Assembly: GCF_030345795.1 (NCBI RefSeq)
Contig: NZ_JAUALB010000001.1
Location: 4,332,001-4,396,000, forward strand
Direction: 5' to 3'
Length of the DNA: 64,000 bases
Source: Micromonospora sp. WMMA1363
GTDB taxonomy: Bacteria; Actinomycetota; Actinomycetes; Mycobacteriales; Micromonosporaceae
This document shows positions 52,183 through 60,937 of the stretch, piece after piece. How positions within the stretch are numbered: the first letter of the stretch is position 1; the number at the start of each line of letters is the position of its first letter. Position numbers and translations under genes: made by a program. Below the pieces are notes generated by a model. It had not been told where the DNA came from. It did no database searches and saw only the letters and a list, made by a program, of their open reading frames with translations.

Positions 52183-52316
52183 GGCGGCTACGGGACCTAG
52201 CCGCCATCTGCCATTTTTACGGGATGTCGCCTGATCAGGTGCGCCGTTTGACTCTGCTTGAGATTCAAGCGTTCACGGAGTACATGCGCGAGTACGGGGA
52301 GGCGCGGCATGGCTGA
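51874..52316 (+). CDS. Tail assembly chaperone GT (-1 programmed frameshift product)
   Basis: At G-GGA-AAC (52,170-52,176) a -1 slip enters an otherwise startless frame reading RLRRLRDLAAICHFYG, MSPDQVRRLTLLEIQAFTEY, MREYGEARHG and TGA at 52,314-52,316, overlapping the tape-measure ATG at 52,309. Product about 147 residues. The heptamer GGGAAAC is a classic -1 slippery sequence, and phage lambda G/GT uses GGGAAAG. Confidence 0.85.
52170..52176 (+). promoter_or_regulatory. -1 slippery heptamer GGGAAAC
   Basis: Last codons of G are CGG GGA AAC GAC TGA. Slippage by both tRNAs gives GGG AAA then CGA, leading to the T extension. Confidence 0.85.
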
Positions 52317-54372
52317 GACGAGGCAACTCAAGGTCGTTGTTGCCGGTGACGCTAAAACGGCGATGTCTGCGCTTAAATCCCTGGGCGCCGGGTTGTCTGA
52401 CGTTGATAAGCGTAGCGGCGTAGCCGGATCAGGGATGGACCGTCTCAGCCGTCGGGTTTCCTCGGCTGCTGAACATTCGACGTTCGCGCTTGCGGGTTTG
52501 GCCGCCGCTGCTGCCGGTCTGGGTATCGCGTTCGCCGGAGCACTCGATTTGGATAGGGCGCAAGCGAAGTTCGCGGCGCAGCTCGGGCCGGAACAGGCCG
52601 GGCGGTTGGGTGAGGTAGCGGGCCGGCTCTACACGGGCGGTTTCGGTCAGTCCATGGGCGACAACATGGATGCCATCCGCCGGGTGATGTCGTCCGGGCT
52701 TATCCCTGAGGGGACAGCAGATGCCGACATTGAGCGGATCACCGGTAAAGCCTTGAATTTGGCGGAAGCGTTTGACCAGGATGTGACGCAGACAGCGCGG
52801 GCGGCTGGTCAGATGGTACGTACCGGGTTGGCGGATACCGCCGATGACGCAATTGACCAGTTGACGCGGAGTTTCGCGGTCACGGGTGATCACGCCGAGG
52901 ATCTTTTGGATACGGTGTCCGAGTACGGTACCCAATTCCGTACGCTGGGTGTTGATGGTGCAACCGCTATGGGTCTGTTGTCTCAGGGGTTGCAGGCGGG
53001 AGCCCGGGACGCTGACACCGTGGCCGACGCGCTGAAAGAGTTCAGCGTCCGCGCGGTGGACGGGACAAAAATGACCGCTGACGGTTTCCGGGCTGTAGGG
53101 CTTGACGCGTCCACGATGGCCGCGCAAATCGGCAAGGGAGGCGACGAAGCCACCCGAGGCTTGGACACTGTTTTGGATAGACTGCGCGGCATTGAAGATC
53201 CCGTGAAACGGTCACAGGCCGCTGTCGCACTCTTCGGCACAAAAGCTGAAGATTTGGGTGAGGCGTTGTATGCGCTTGACCCGTCCGAGGCTGTTGCGGC
53301 TATCGGTGACGTCGCCGGAGCATCTGACGACTTGGGAAAGGCGCTGCAACAGTCCGCCGGGGCGCAACTAGATCAGTTCCGCCGTAAGGTCGAACTTGCG
53401 ATCGTAGGAAAGCTCACCGAGGCAATCCCTAAGATCGTTGAGTTTGGACAGTGGATGGCCCGGAATCGTGAATGGATTGAGCCGGTTGCGGTCGGGTTGG
53501 GGTCGCTGGCGGTGGTCCTCGGTACGATCACGGTTGCCGCGAAAATCTACACGGCTGTTCAGGCGGCACTTAACGTGGTGATGCTCGCTAACCCTATCGG
53601 CCTAGTGGCTCTGGCGTTGGCCGCTCTCGTGGCAGGTTTGGTGTACGCGTGGCGGAATAGCGACACGTTCCGGCGTGTCGTGACCGGCGCGTGGATCGCC
53701 GTCAGAAACGCGGTCGCGGTTGTCATTGGTTGGTTTCGGACGGCGATACCTCAAGCGTGGTCTGCGGTCGTCAACGCCACTAAAGCCTACTGGGGGTTCT
53801 GGCGGACTGTCATTCGGTCGGCCGTCAACGGCGCTGTCGCTGTCGTAATGGGGATGCGGTCCCGCGTCCTGGGCGCACTGTCCGGTGTGGGCCGGTGGCT
53901 GCGGGACTCGGGCCGGCGGATCGTCCAGGGGCTGATTGACGGCATCCGCGCCATGAGTGGCCGGGTGAAAGACGCGATCGGGGATGTGCTCGCCTCCGCC
54001 CGCCGGATGTTGCCGTTCTCCCCGGCCCTAGAGGGCCCGTTTGCCGGCAAGGGTTGGACGCTGTACTCCGGTCGATCTATCCCAGAGGCCATGGCGGAGG
54101 GTGTCACGTCCCGCCGGCGGGTGTTGGTGCGGGCTGTCCAGGGCGCGATGGGAGACGCCCACGACGCAGCTCGTGTACCGGTGGTCCCCGTGGGCGGGGC
54201 CGCCGGCGTCGCCCTGCACCGGGCCGGGGCACGGCCGGCAGCGCCAACGGTGGTGGTGCACGTGGCCGGCAGTGTCACGGCGGAACGGGATCTAGCGCGG
54301 ACGATCGCGCTCACGGTGCGGGACGAGATCGTCCGTACTGGCAGACGCAATGGGGGTGTTACTGGCCTGTGA
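52309..54372 (+). CDS. Tail tape measure protein
   Basis: 687 residues. About 45-340 is the phage-tail tape-measure core (SAAEHSTFALAGLAAAAAGL, LAEAFDQDVTQTARAAGQMV, DQLTRSFAVTGDHAEDLLD, TAMGLLSQGLQAGARDADTV). Two hydrophobic stretches near 400-450 (AVGLGSLAVVLGTITVAAKI, LVALALAALVAGLVYAWR) are candidate membrane segments for DNA ejection. The C-terminal 150 residues form a repeat of basic helices. At about 0.15 nm per residue a tail of roughly 100 nm is expected. Confidence 0.92.
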   Translation: MAETRQLKVVVAGDAKTAMSALKSLGAGLSDVDKRSGVAGSGMDRLSRRVSSAAEHSTFALAGLAAAAAGLGIAFAGALDLDRAQAKFAAQLGPEQAGRLGEVAGRLYTGGFGQSMGDNMDAIRRVMSSGLIPEGTADADIERITGKALNLAEAFDQDVTQTARAAGQMVRTGLADTADDAIDQLTRSFAVTGDHAEDLLDTVSEYGTQFRTLGVDGATAMGLLSQGLQAGARDADTVADALKEFSVRAVDGTKMTADGFRAVGLDASTMAAQIGKGGDEATRGLDTVLDRLRGIEDPVKRSQAAVALFGTKAEDLGEALYALDPSEAVAAIGDVAGASDDLGKALQQSAGAQLDQFRRKVELAIVGKLTEAIPKIVEFGQWMARNREWIEPVAVGLGSLAVVLGTITVAAKIYTAVQAALNVVMLANPIGLVALALAALVAGLVYAWRNSDTFRRVVTGAWIAVRNAVAVVIGWFRTAIPQAWSAVVNATKAYWGFWRTVIRSAVNGAVAVVMGMRSRVLGALSGVGRWLRDSGRRIVQGLIDGIRAMSGRVKDAIGDVLASARRMLPFSPALEGPFAGKGWTLYSGRSIPEAMAEGVTSRRRVLVRAVQGAMGDAHDAARVPVVPVGGAAGVALHRAGARPAAPTVVVHVAGSVTAERDLARTIALTVRDEIVRTGRRNGGVTGL

Positions 54373-56864
54373 TGCCGAATATTCGGGTGGAGGTAGGTGC
54401 GTCGGATGCGCGGATCACCGATCCAATCCTCAGGTGGACTGATGTAACCGACTGGGCTACCTCGATACAGAGTCGTCGCGGTCGCACCTACGAGCTAGAC
54501 AAGATCGAAGCGGCTACGGCCGCCGTCGCCTTCGACACCAACACCGACGGCGGGGATCTCAACCTGGCTGGTGTGAAACCTCGCCAGCCCATCCGCGTCT
54601 ATGGGATAGCGGATGACAATTGGCTACCTGCCGAATGTGTCCATCCCTCAATCGAAGGCGTGTTGGCGGCTCCCCGTTGGCAACGCTCATCCGATGATGG
54701 GGAGACGTGGGCTAACGCCCAAACCGGCGAGGTTATCGGTGCGTTTGACAGTGACGCCGGACAAGCAGTTTTCCGGTTCCGTGGTGGCGCCGACACCGCA
54801 TATCGTTCTGGCCTGGGCGGGGATTCCGACGTGATACCCGTCGAAGCCGGACAGTTGGTCTCCGTCCGGGTTGATATGCGCAATGTGGGTTCGGGAGCTA
54901 ACTGTCATCTCGGGTTGACGTATGAAAGCTACGATCAGACTTCAAAGACTCAAGTCGTGTGGACTGACCCCGCACCACCGGGAGCCGGTTGGGTAACGGT
55001 GTCTGCGACTGACACCGCCCCGTATGACGGGGTTATGCGAATGATGATCCTAGCGCCGGTGGACGTGCTGGTCACGGCCCCCAAAGTTCGGCTGGACAAT
55101 ATCGGGGCTGCCGAGGTTGCCCACCTGTCGGGCGTCTACCCGATTTTTTGGGGTTACGTCGAGCGCTGGTCGCAGGAATACACAGGTCCACTGTCCACGT
55201 TGACTGCGGATTGTGTCGACACGTCAGCGCTGCTCACACAACCGATACCGTCGTCGTACCGCATGGCCGTACGTGATTGGACGGCGCAGAACAGCATTCC
55301 GCCGTCTCCAACAGTCGATGCTAATACGGGCGCTATCGGTGTGTTGTCCCCGCGACTGTGGTATTGGCCGGCGGTCGAATCGACTGAAGCGACAACAACA
55401 TACCCCGAATATGGTCCCGGACTGCCGTTGAGGGTGCGGGACTGCATTAACCCCCCGGACGACGGGGCCGCAGGTTTCGGCACCACAAAAACGATGGTAC
55501 ACGCCGACGGCAGCGAATCCGGGGGGTTCGATAACAGGTCTGAGAGTTACCTAGCAGGATCGGTGTTGGAACTGTCGAGGCACGGCAGTCCGGCGCTGGG
55601 GGCGTGCCGCACACTGACCGTGGATCTGTGGTATCGACCGGAGAGTTTGACGCACTATCACACACTGTGGCAGGCATACACCTCCACCGGAGAGGTCCAT
55701 TCGCATCTGTATGTGCATTCGGATGGCAGTATTTTTGCTGTGGCGTATGCGGGACTAGCGAGCGCCGTCCAGGCAATCACTAGCCCCGGTGTTATCCAAC
55801 CGGGGGCGGTGTATCACATTGGGGCGCGGTTTGGGATCGGTTCCCGGTGGCAGAAACCGTACGCGCGGATCTGGCTCAACGGTGTTGAGCTGGATGCCTT
55901 TTACAGCTCATCGCCGGGTGTCATGACTAGCCCGGTCGTGGGTGATGCGCTGTTTGCCGGTCGACGGTACGTGTTGCCAACCGGCAGTGTCGGGTACGCG
56001 GATGCTCCCCAAGGCACCATCAATCATCTGATAGCGGCTATGGACATCCCGGATGGGCTGCACCAGGCGCTAGACGGTTTTGGGTGGGATCGGCATGTCG
56101 ACACGGAAACGGACCGTATCCATCGGCTGTTGGACGGGCTGGGCTGGGCGGGGTCGCGGGCCCTAGACGCGCCCCTGTCGGAGCTACTGTCGCCCCGCTG
56201 GGACAACCACGCTGACGGCTGGGAGGTCGCATCCGGGACGGCCGGGGACGCGGGAGGCGTCCTGATGATGGGTCCCGCCGGTGAGGTCACCTATCACTCC
56301 CGGCACCGTCGGGTCGGGGCCCCGGTTCGGTGGACGCTGACAGAGTGGACTCCTGGCCTGAGGTGGGCCCTCGACGACAGCCACGTCTACAACAGCATCA
56401 CGGCGGAGCGGTCTACGGGGCTCCGCCGCACGGCCGAGGATCAGGGCAGCATCGCACAGCATGGGGTTAAGGCGCTGACGATCCGCCGGGACGTCGCGGA
56501 CCCCAGCGAGGTTCAGGACGCGGCGTCCTGGACGCTGCACCGGTACCGGGATGCCTCCCCCAGGTGCGACACCCTACGGGTGCAGGCGCACACGCTCACC
56601 GGTGACGGCGACGCCCCACAACGGGCCCTAGCAGCATCCGCCGACGTCTCAGACCGCCTAGCGCTGGCGGCGCTGCCGCCGTCCGCCCCAACACCCGCGC
56701 TGGACTGCTTCGTGGAGGGCGTCAACGTGGGCATTGTGCGTAACGGCACCCTGTGGGAGTGGACAACGGAGTTCACCGTCTCCGATGCTGGCCGCTCCGA
56801 CGGCTGGGTTTTGGAGGGTCCGTCCGGGAGACTCGATACCGAAACCTGCATAGCCGTTTACTGA
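54372..56864 (+). CDS. Minor tail protein with lectin-like (LamG/ConA) region
   Basis: 830 residues from ATG 54372 (TGATG overlap with the tape-measure stop). After a strand-rich start (PNIRVEVGASDARITDPILR), the centre (about 380-560: RTLTVDLWYRPESLTHYHTL, HSHLYVHSDGSIFAVAYAGL, YARIWLNGVELDAFY) is jelly-roll like. The end (TLRVQAHTLTGDGDAPQRAL, VGIVRNGTLWEWTTEFTVSD) is typical of distal tail proteins. Probably the tail-tip/receptor-binding hub. Confidence 0.8.
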   Translation: MPNIRVEVGASDARITDPILRWTDVTDWATSIQSRRGRTYELDKIEAATAAVAFDTNTDGGDLNLAGVKPRQPIRVYGIADDNWLPAECVHPSIEGVLAAPRWQRSSDDGETWANAQTGEVIGAFDSDAGQAVFRFRGGADTAYRSGLGGDSDVIPVEAGQLVSVRVDMRNVGSGANCHLGLTYESYDQTSKTQVVWTDPAPPGAGWVTVSATDTAPYDGVMRMMILAPVDVLVTAPKVRLDNIGAAEVAHLSGVYPIFWGYVERWSQEYTGPLSTLTADCVDTSALLTQPIPSSYRMAVRDWTAQNSIPPSPTVDANTGAIGVLSPRLWYWPAVESTEATTTYPEYGPGLPLRVRDCINPPDDGAAGFGTTKTMVHADGSESGGFDNRSESYLAGSVLELSRHGSPALGACRTLTVDLWYRPESLTHYHTLWQAYTSTGEVHSHLYVHSDGSIFAVAYAGLASAVQAITSPGVIQPGAVYHIGARFGIGSRWQKPYARIWLNGVELDAFYSSSPGVMTSPVVGDALFAGRRYVLPTGSVGYADAPQGTINHLIAAMDIPDGLHQALDGFGWDRHVDTETDRIHRLLDGLGWAGSRALDAPLSELLSPRWDNHADGWEVASGTAGDAGGVLMMGPAGEVTYHSRHRRVGAPVRWTLTEWTPGLRWALDDSHVYNSITAERSTGLRRTAEDQGSIAQHGVKALTIRRDVADPSEVQDAASWTLHRYRDASPRCDTLRVQAHTLTGDGDAPQRALAASADVSDRLALAALPPSAPTPALDCFVEGVNVGIVRNGTLWEWTTEFTVSDAGRSDGWVLEGPSGRLDTETCIAVY

Positions 56865-56877
56865 CATTCACTTCCGG

Positions 56878-56902
56878 ATGGGGCCCTTAGGGCCCCATTT
56901 TT
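56878..56902 (+). terminator. Intrinsic terminator
   Basis: ATGGGGCCC-tta-GGGCCCCAT then TTTTTG. Confidence 0.85.
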
Positions 56903-56927
56903 GTTGCCCTAAAGTTTCGGAGGTTCG

Positions 56928-57443
56928 ATGACTATACCGACGTTGACGGGTTTCAGCGCCGGGGAGTTGGTAACTGCCGCTAGTCTCAATGAACATACCA
57001 AGTTCGCAATCGAAAGATCGGTCTACTACAAGCCGTTTTGCCATCTGTGGCGTAACACGGATCAGTCCATCCCACCGTCGGTGACGACGAAGCATGACCT
57101 CAATACTGTACTGGAAAACAATGATGGGATGGCTGATGTCAGCAACGGCCGTATCGTGGTGCAAACAGCGGGCCGCTACCGGGTGACATACGGTAATGCG
57201 TGGGACGGTAACGCATCCGGCGCACGTGCAGTGTTTCTGTACACGACCGACTCCGGAACCCCGGTATCATCTTTGTCTATCCCCTCCACCACCGGGTTTA
57301 TCCGCCTCAACGCGTCATGGGTTCTGTACATGGACGCGGGAGAGGGACTGGAGATCAGGGGTAATCAAAGTTCCGGGTCGAGCCTTAACGCGCGCACCGA
57401 CTACGGCGGTTGTTTCCTGATCGCGGAGTGGATTTCCCTGTGA
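56928..57443 (+). CDS. Tail-tip/fibre-like protein (jelly-roll)
   Basis: 171 residues from ATG 56928 with GGAGG. LTGFSAGELVTAASLNEHTK is a fibre-attachment segment; from about 60 a C1q-like jelly roll (TAGRYRVTYGNAWDGNASG, FIRLNASWVLYMDAGEGLEI, GGCFLIAEWISL). Probably receptor binding. Confidence 0.75.
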   Translation: MTIPTLTGFSAGELVTAASLNEHTKFAIERSVYYKPFCHLWRNTDQSIPPSVTTKHDLNTVLENNDGMADVSNGRIVVQTAGRYRVTYGNAWDGNASGARAVFLYTTDSGTPVSSLSIPSTTGFIRLNASWVLYMDAGEGLEIRGNQSSGSSLNARTDYGGCFLIAEWISL

Positions 57444-57772
57444 GCCCGATTGAACTGGCCGGGTCCGCTCTCGGGATGCTTATAGCGGCCCTGACAATGG
57501 GCGCCGCGGTGGGTATTTTGTGGGCCCGGATGCGGTCGTCCGCCGACGAGACAACAGCCGTTTTGTGGCGTGGTGAGGCTGAGGCGCAGAAGGCGAGAGC
57601 GGACCGGCTAGAGGCGGCACTGCGGGCTCTTGAGCGGCGTGTGGACCATTTGGAGGCCGAAAACAGGATGCTGCGTACAGATAACCGCCACGACGCGGAC
57701 AGGCGTCACGGCGATACCGTACCTGGACGGCGGGGGGTGGTCGTGTGGGTTGGTATCTCAACCCGGCACTAA
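57440..57772 (+). CDS. Membrane-anchored coiled-coil protein
   Basis: 110 residues from GTG 57440 (GTGA overlap). One N-terminal helix (LAGSALGMLIAALTMGAAVG), then a strongly charged coiled coil (KARADRLEAALRALERRVDH). Possibly a spanin-like or holin accessory protein; it precedes the endolysin. Confidence 0.65.
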   Translation: MSPIELAGSALGMLIAALTMGAAVGILWARMRSSADETTAVLWRGEAEAQKARADRLEAALRALERRVDHLEAENRMLRTDNRHDADRRHGDTVPGRRGVVVWVGISTRH

Positions 57773-58413
57773 CCAGGTTCCGGGCCGAGGTGAATGCCCG
57801 CTGGCCGCACCGGGACAAAACATCGGACGGCACCATCGGCGACGCCGCGCACCAAAACACCAAATCCGATCACAATCCTGATCCCGACGGCTCCGTGGAC
57901 GCGTGGGACATGGACGTGGATGGTGTGAATGTTTGGGAGTGCATCAGGGCTGCTATCCGCCACGAGTCAATCCAGTACATCATCTATAACCGTCGGATCA
58001 CGTCCCGGACGTGGGGTTTGGGTAAATGGCGCACATACAAGGGCAGTAACCCTCACACCAAACACGTCCATTTCAATACGCGCCCGTCACACGAACGCTC
58101 TACTAAGCCTTGGTTGGGAGAGATTGATATGAGGCTGTCCGATAAGGTTCGACTGTTTGCCAACTACGGAGACGTCAAGTACAGCAACCCCACCACGACT
58201 GTTGAGGGGGTGCTGGCGTCCACCAACTACTACGTTCTGCAAACCCGGAATTCGTTGACCGCGCGGGTCACCAGGATTGAGCAGAAAATCGAGGCCCTAG
58301 CCGAAAAACTGACGAAGCCAACCCCGGTGGTAATCGACATCAGCGACCCCGCCGTTCTCGACGCTCTTGCGAAAGCGGTTGCGGACGAGTTGCATTCCCG
58401 CCTGTCCGACTGA
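57745..58413 (+). CDS. Phage endolysin, M15-like peptidase fold
   Basis: 222 residues from GTG 57745. SDHNPDPDGSVDAWDMDVDG and NPHTKHVHFNTRPS supply the His/Asp/His pattern of D,D-carboxypeptidase/L,D-endopeptidase zinc sites. The C-terminal coiled segment (VTRIEQKIEALAEKLTKP) may mediate oligomerisation or wall binding. It cleaves peptidoglycan peptide stems for lysis. Confidence 0.82.
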   Translation: MGWYLNPALTRFRAEVNARWPHRDKTSDGTIGDAAHQNTKSDHNPDPDGSVDAWDMDVDGVNVWECIRAAIRHESIQYIIYNRRITSRTWGLGKWRTYKGSNPHTKHVHFNTRPSHERSTKPWLGEIDMRLSDKVRLFANYGDVKYSNPTTTVEGVLASTNYYVLQTRNSLTARVTRIEQKIEALAEKLTKPTPVVIDISDPAVLDALAKAVADELHSRLSD

Positions 58414-58427
58414 TAAGGAGCCCCGTT

Positions 58428-58676
58428 TTGAGGTACGCCGAGTATGTAAAAGACAACCCTGTTGTACTGCTCGATCTCATCAAATACGCGGTTGCCGTCC
58501 TGGTGCTGTTCGGACTCCCGGTGCCGCCCGGGGTTGACGTCGCGGTCGCTGGCGTCATCCTCGGCGCCCTGACGATCATCACCCGCTCCCAGGTGGTGCC
58601 GGTCGGCAGGCACCACCAGGCGGTGACAGACGCACTGATGACCCCGGCGCCGCCGGCGAACGTCGACGACCTGTGA
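58428..58676 (+). CDS. Putative holin
   Basis: 82 residues from TTG 58428 with AAGGAG seven bases before. Hydrophobic segments LLDLIKYAVAVLVLFGLP and VDVAVAGVILGALTIIT and a charged tail fit a two-helix actinophage holin that follows the endolysin. Confidence 0.78.
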   Translation: MRYAEYVKDNPVVLLDLIKYAVAVLVLFGLPVPPGVDVAVAGVILGALTIITRSQVVPVGRHHQAVTDALMTPAPPANVDDL

Positions 58677-58702
58677 CCCAACCTCATCAAGGCTGAGGTA
58701 CC

Positions 58703-58745
58703 GCAGCACCCGACCAGGGAGATCCCTGGTCGGGGGCTGCTTTTC
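58703..58745 (+). terminator. Terminator of the late operon
   Basis: GCAGCACCCGACCAGGGA pairs with TCCCTGGTCGGGGGCTGC followed by TTTTCT. It marks the end of the lysis module. Confidence 0.88.
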
Positions 58746-58760
58746 TGCGTCTCGGGGTTA

Positions 58761-58952
58761 TCAGATGCGCTCGGAGAGCTGGGCGACGAACGTCCGCCAC
58801 TCCGCCGGGCCGAACACCAGCGTCGGGCCGGTCGGGTCCTTCGAGTCCCGGACGCCCACGATGCCGGGCAGGTTGTCGGCAACCTCGACGCACGCCCCGC
58901 CGTTAGGGCCACTCTTAGTGCTCTTGCGCCATTGCGCGCCGGTCATCTCCAT
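58761..58952 (-). CDS. DUF397 protein, partner of XRE regulator
   Basis: 63 residues from ATG 58952. TGAQWRKSTKSGPNGGACVE, VGVRDSKDPTGPTLVFGPAEW is the DUF397 signature. Its start overlaps the XRE stop by 10 bases. DUF397 and XRE-DUF5753 pairs occur hundreds of times in actinobacteria and are thought to act as regulator modules, some antitoxin-like. Confidence 0.9.
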   Translation of the reverse strand: MEMTGAQWRKSTKSGPNGGACVEVADNLPGIVGVRDSKDPTGPTLVFGPAEWRTFVAQLSERI

Positions 58953-59776
58953 GTTTGCGCCGCTTCCGTGATCAGTTCCAATGACTGCCTGCGGGAGAGG
59001 GCTTCGCCTCTGACTACCTCCCACGTTCGTTGGAGGGTAGCAAGGTCATGGGCCCCGTTCACCACCTGTGCACGCACCTGTTGATCTAGGTAGGCGATCA
59101 CGCTTCCGTCATCCATGCTTGCCAGGATGAAGCCCCCTTGAAGGCCAGGGTAGACCCCCGCGTCTTCAGGCACCACGAGTATTTGTACATGGGGTAACGT
59201 CGCAACCTTGGCTAGGTGCTGTAGCTGGTCCGCCATGATCCCTGGGTGTCCAGCGATCTGCCGCCGCAGCACCATCACGTCGAGGACTGCAACTAGAGGC
59301 TTTGGGGTGCTACCGGTTAGGACCGATTGCCTCTCCACTCGGGAAGTGACGCGTTCTTCGATCTCATCCGGGGGCAGCAGGCCGCTACTTAGCGTTGCTC
59401 GCGCGTACGCCTCGGTCTGGAGGATGCCGGGCACATAGGCCGGCTCATACCAGCGGAGCAATGTTGCCTCGGCTTCGACTGCTAGCCATTCGCGCAGCCA
59501 GACGGGGGTAGCTTCCCCCTTTACCAACTCATCCCACATTGTGACGAAATGCGCGTCTAAGCCTAGCGCTCTGTCTACATTGTCTAGATACTCCCGTGAT
59601 GGTGCTTTAGAGCCGGTTTCGATCGCACTTACTAGCGAATCTGACAAGAACAGCTTTTCCCCTAGCTGCGCCTGAGTTAGCCCTGCGGCGGTGCGCCGCC
59701 TCCTGAGTTCGTTGAGCAGGTACCCGGAGGGTGAGGTTCCCACAGATTCCACGCCCTTCCACACTTTGAAGATCAT
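58943..59776 (-). CDS. XRE-family regulator with DUF5753 domain
   Basis: 277 residues from ATG 59776. Helix-turn-helix about 20-75 (LLNELRRRRTAAGLTQAQLG, SLVSAIETGSKAPSREYL), then the DUF5753 sensor-like domain (ATLLRWYEPAYVPGILQTEA, RRQIAGHPGIMADQLQHLA, EDAGVYPGLQGGFIL). Divergent from the RiPP-side genes with a 208-base gap, so it is placed to control them. Confidence 0.9.
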   Translation of the reverse strand: MIFKVWKGVESVGTSPSGYLLNELRRRRTAAGLTQAQLGEKLFLSDSLVSAIETGSKAPSREYLDNVDRALGLDAHFVTMWDELVKGEATPVWLREWLAVEAEATLLRWYEPAYVPGILQTEAYARATLSSGLLPPDEIEERVTSRVERQSVLTGSTPKPLVAVLDVMVLRRQIAGHPGIMADQLQHLAKVATLPHVQILVVPEDAGVYPGLQGGFILASMDDGSVIAYLDQQVRAQVVNGAHDLATLQRTWEVVRGEALSRRQSLELITEAAQTWR

Positions 59777-59984
59777 TTCTTGGCCGTACTCCAACCCGGC
59801 TACCGCTCTCCGCGATCGAGCGTGAGCTATTCCGAGAGTAGGGGCGGCACGTCCAAGGTGGAAGCGCGACAGCGTGAGCCGGTCGAGGGACCCAACCCCG
59901 CCGGTCGCGCCGTCGGGGCCGCCCCCCCCGGGGGGGTGCGAGCGGGGGCGGCCCTGTCCACGTCCACCAGCCGGGAGCCCAGCC

Positions 59985-60218
59985 ATGCCGACAGCTATAG
60001 CGGAGCAGCTACCGCAGCGAAAGCCCCGAGTGGCTCTCGCTGGCGACATCAATCCTGATCGCCAAGCGAATGGAGCCCGCCATCCCGCCTGGGTGTCCGA
60101 GGAGGAACTAGAGCGGCTGCTGTCTGGCGGGCGTGCCGTCGGCCGGGCCCGCGTCGTCTACACCCGCCCGGCCGATGACGTCCTTGAGGCTGTGCTAGCG
60201 GGATTGCGGGCGCTGTGA
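59985..60218 (+). CDS. Small hypothetical protein at the RiPP island
   Basis: 77 residues from ATG 59985 with GGGAG. PAWVSEEELERLLSGG and VYTRPADDVLEAVLAGLRAL are helical; no motif recognised. Overlaps the next gene (TGATG). Confidence 0.6.
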   Translation: MPTAIAEQLPQRKPRVALAGDINPDRQANGARHPAWVSEEELERLLSGGRAVGRARVVYTRPADDVLEAVLAGLRAL

Positions 60219-60427
60219 TGGCCGACGACACCAACCCCGCCGAGGTGCGCGCCCGTCCTGATCCGTGCGGCGCACCGCCGGTGCCGGACGGTGACCGGGT
60301 GCGCCCGCCAGCGCGGCCGTCGGACCGGCCCACGGATGCGCCGCCGGTAACGGCCAGACAAAGGGTGTTGGCGGTTGTCGTGGTGTTGATCGTTGTTGCC
60401 GCCATCGTGATCCGGGTGTTGCGGTGA
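60218..60427 (+). CDS. Single-pass small membrane protein
   Basis: 69 residues. A disordered Pro/Arg/Asp N-terminus then VLAVVVVLIVVAAIVIRVLR, a single helix at the C-terminus. Overlaps its neighbours by 1 and 4 bases, so co-translated. Confidence 0.6.
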   Translation: MADDTNPAEVRARPDPCGAPPVPDGDRVRPPARPSDRPTDAPPVTARQRVLAVVVVLIVVAAIVIRVLR

Positions 60428-60696
60428 CGGGCGGGCGGCCGAGGCCGGAGACGGTCGCCCGGTGGCGGCGGACCCTCGCCGAGCACCGTCAGCGCGACGG
60501 CCGCTGTCCGGTCTGTGGCACGGAGAAGCGGTGTTGGCCGTGGGCGGACGCGTTCGGCGAGCTGGTCGCCCACGACCTGCTGCGTCTCGGACCGCCGCTG
60601 ACACCCCTTGTAGACGACCGGTCGCAGAAGGCGACCGGCGAACGAAAGGAAGAGGATCATGGAACTGGTGGCATGGAAGAAGCCGACGCGCTGTGA
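60424..60696 (+). CDS. Small protein with a zinc-ribbon-like motif
   Basis: 90 residues from GTG 60424. RTLAEHRQRDGRCPVCGTEK contains CxxC and RCWPW follows with another Cys; the charged end is poorly structured. The last 38 bases overlap the DUF397 gene. Confidence 0.55.
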   Translation: MTGGRPRPETVARWRRTLAEHRQRDGRCPVCGTEKRCWPWADAFGELVAHDLLRLGPPLTPLVDDRSQKATGERKEEDHGTGGMEEADAL

Positions 60697-60847
60697 CAAC
60701 TCAAGTCCGAACTGTGTTGAGGTCATGGCCGACGGTGACGGGAACCGGATTGTCCGCAACTCCCAGCGACCGGACCAGACGGTGATCTTTACCGATAGCG
60801 AGTGGTCGGCGTTTGAGGGCTCGATCCGTGGCGGGCAAACCTTCTGA
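60659..60847 (+). CDS. DUF397 protein, second copy
   Basis: 62 residues from ATG 60659 after AAAGGAAGAGG. KKPTRCDNSSPNCVEVMADG, VRNSQRPDQTVIFTDSEWSAF is the DUF397 fold. Two DUF397 proteins flank the XRE region; this one is on the RiPP strand. Confidence 0.85.
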   Translation: MELVAWKKPTRCDNSSPNCVEVMADGDGNRIVRNSQRPDQTVIFTDSEWSAFEGSIRGGQTF

Positions 60848-60937
60848 TCGCGTCCCTCGGGGCTAGCCCTGCAACGCTGGCCGTGGCATCGCATGAACGT
60901 CAAGTCCGTCAACGAAAGACGAGGGATCGGAGAGACT

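Noticed and set aside
54054..54371. N-terminal extension of the 830-residue minor tail protein
   Set aside because: The extension lies inside the tape-measure gene in another frame and is Arg/Gly-rich; ATG 54372 overlaps the stop in the usual way.
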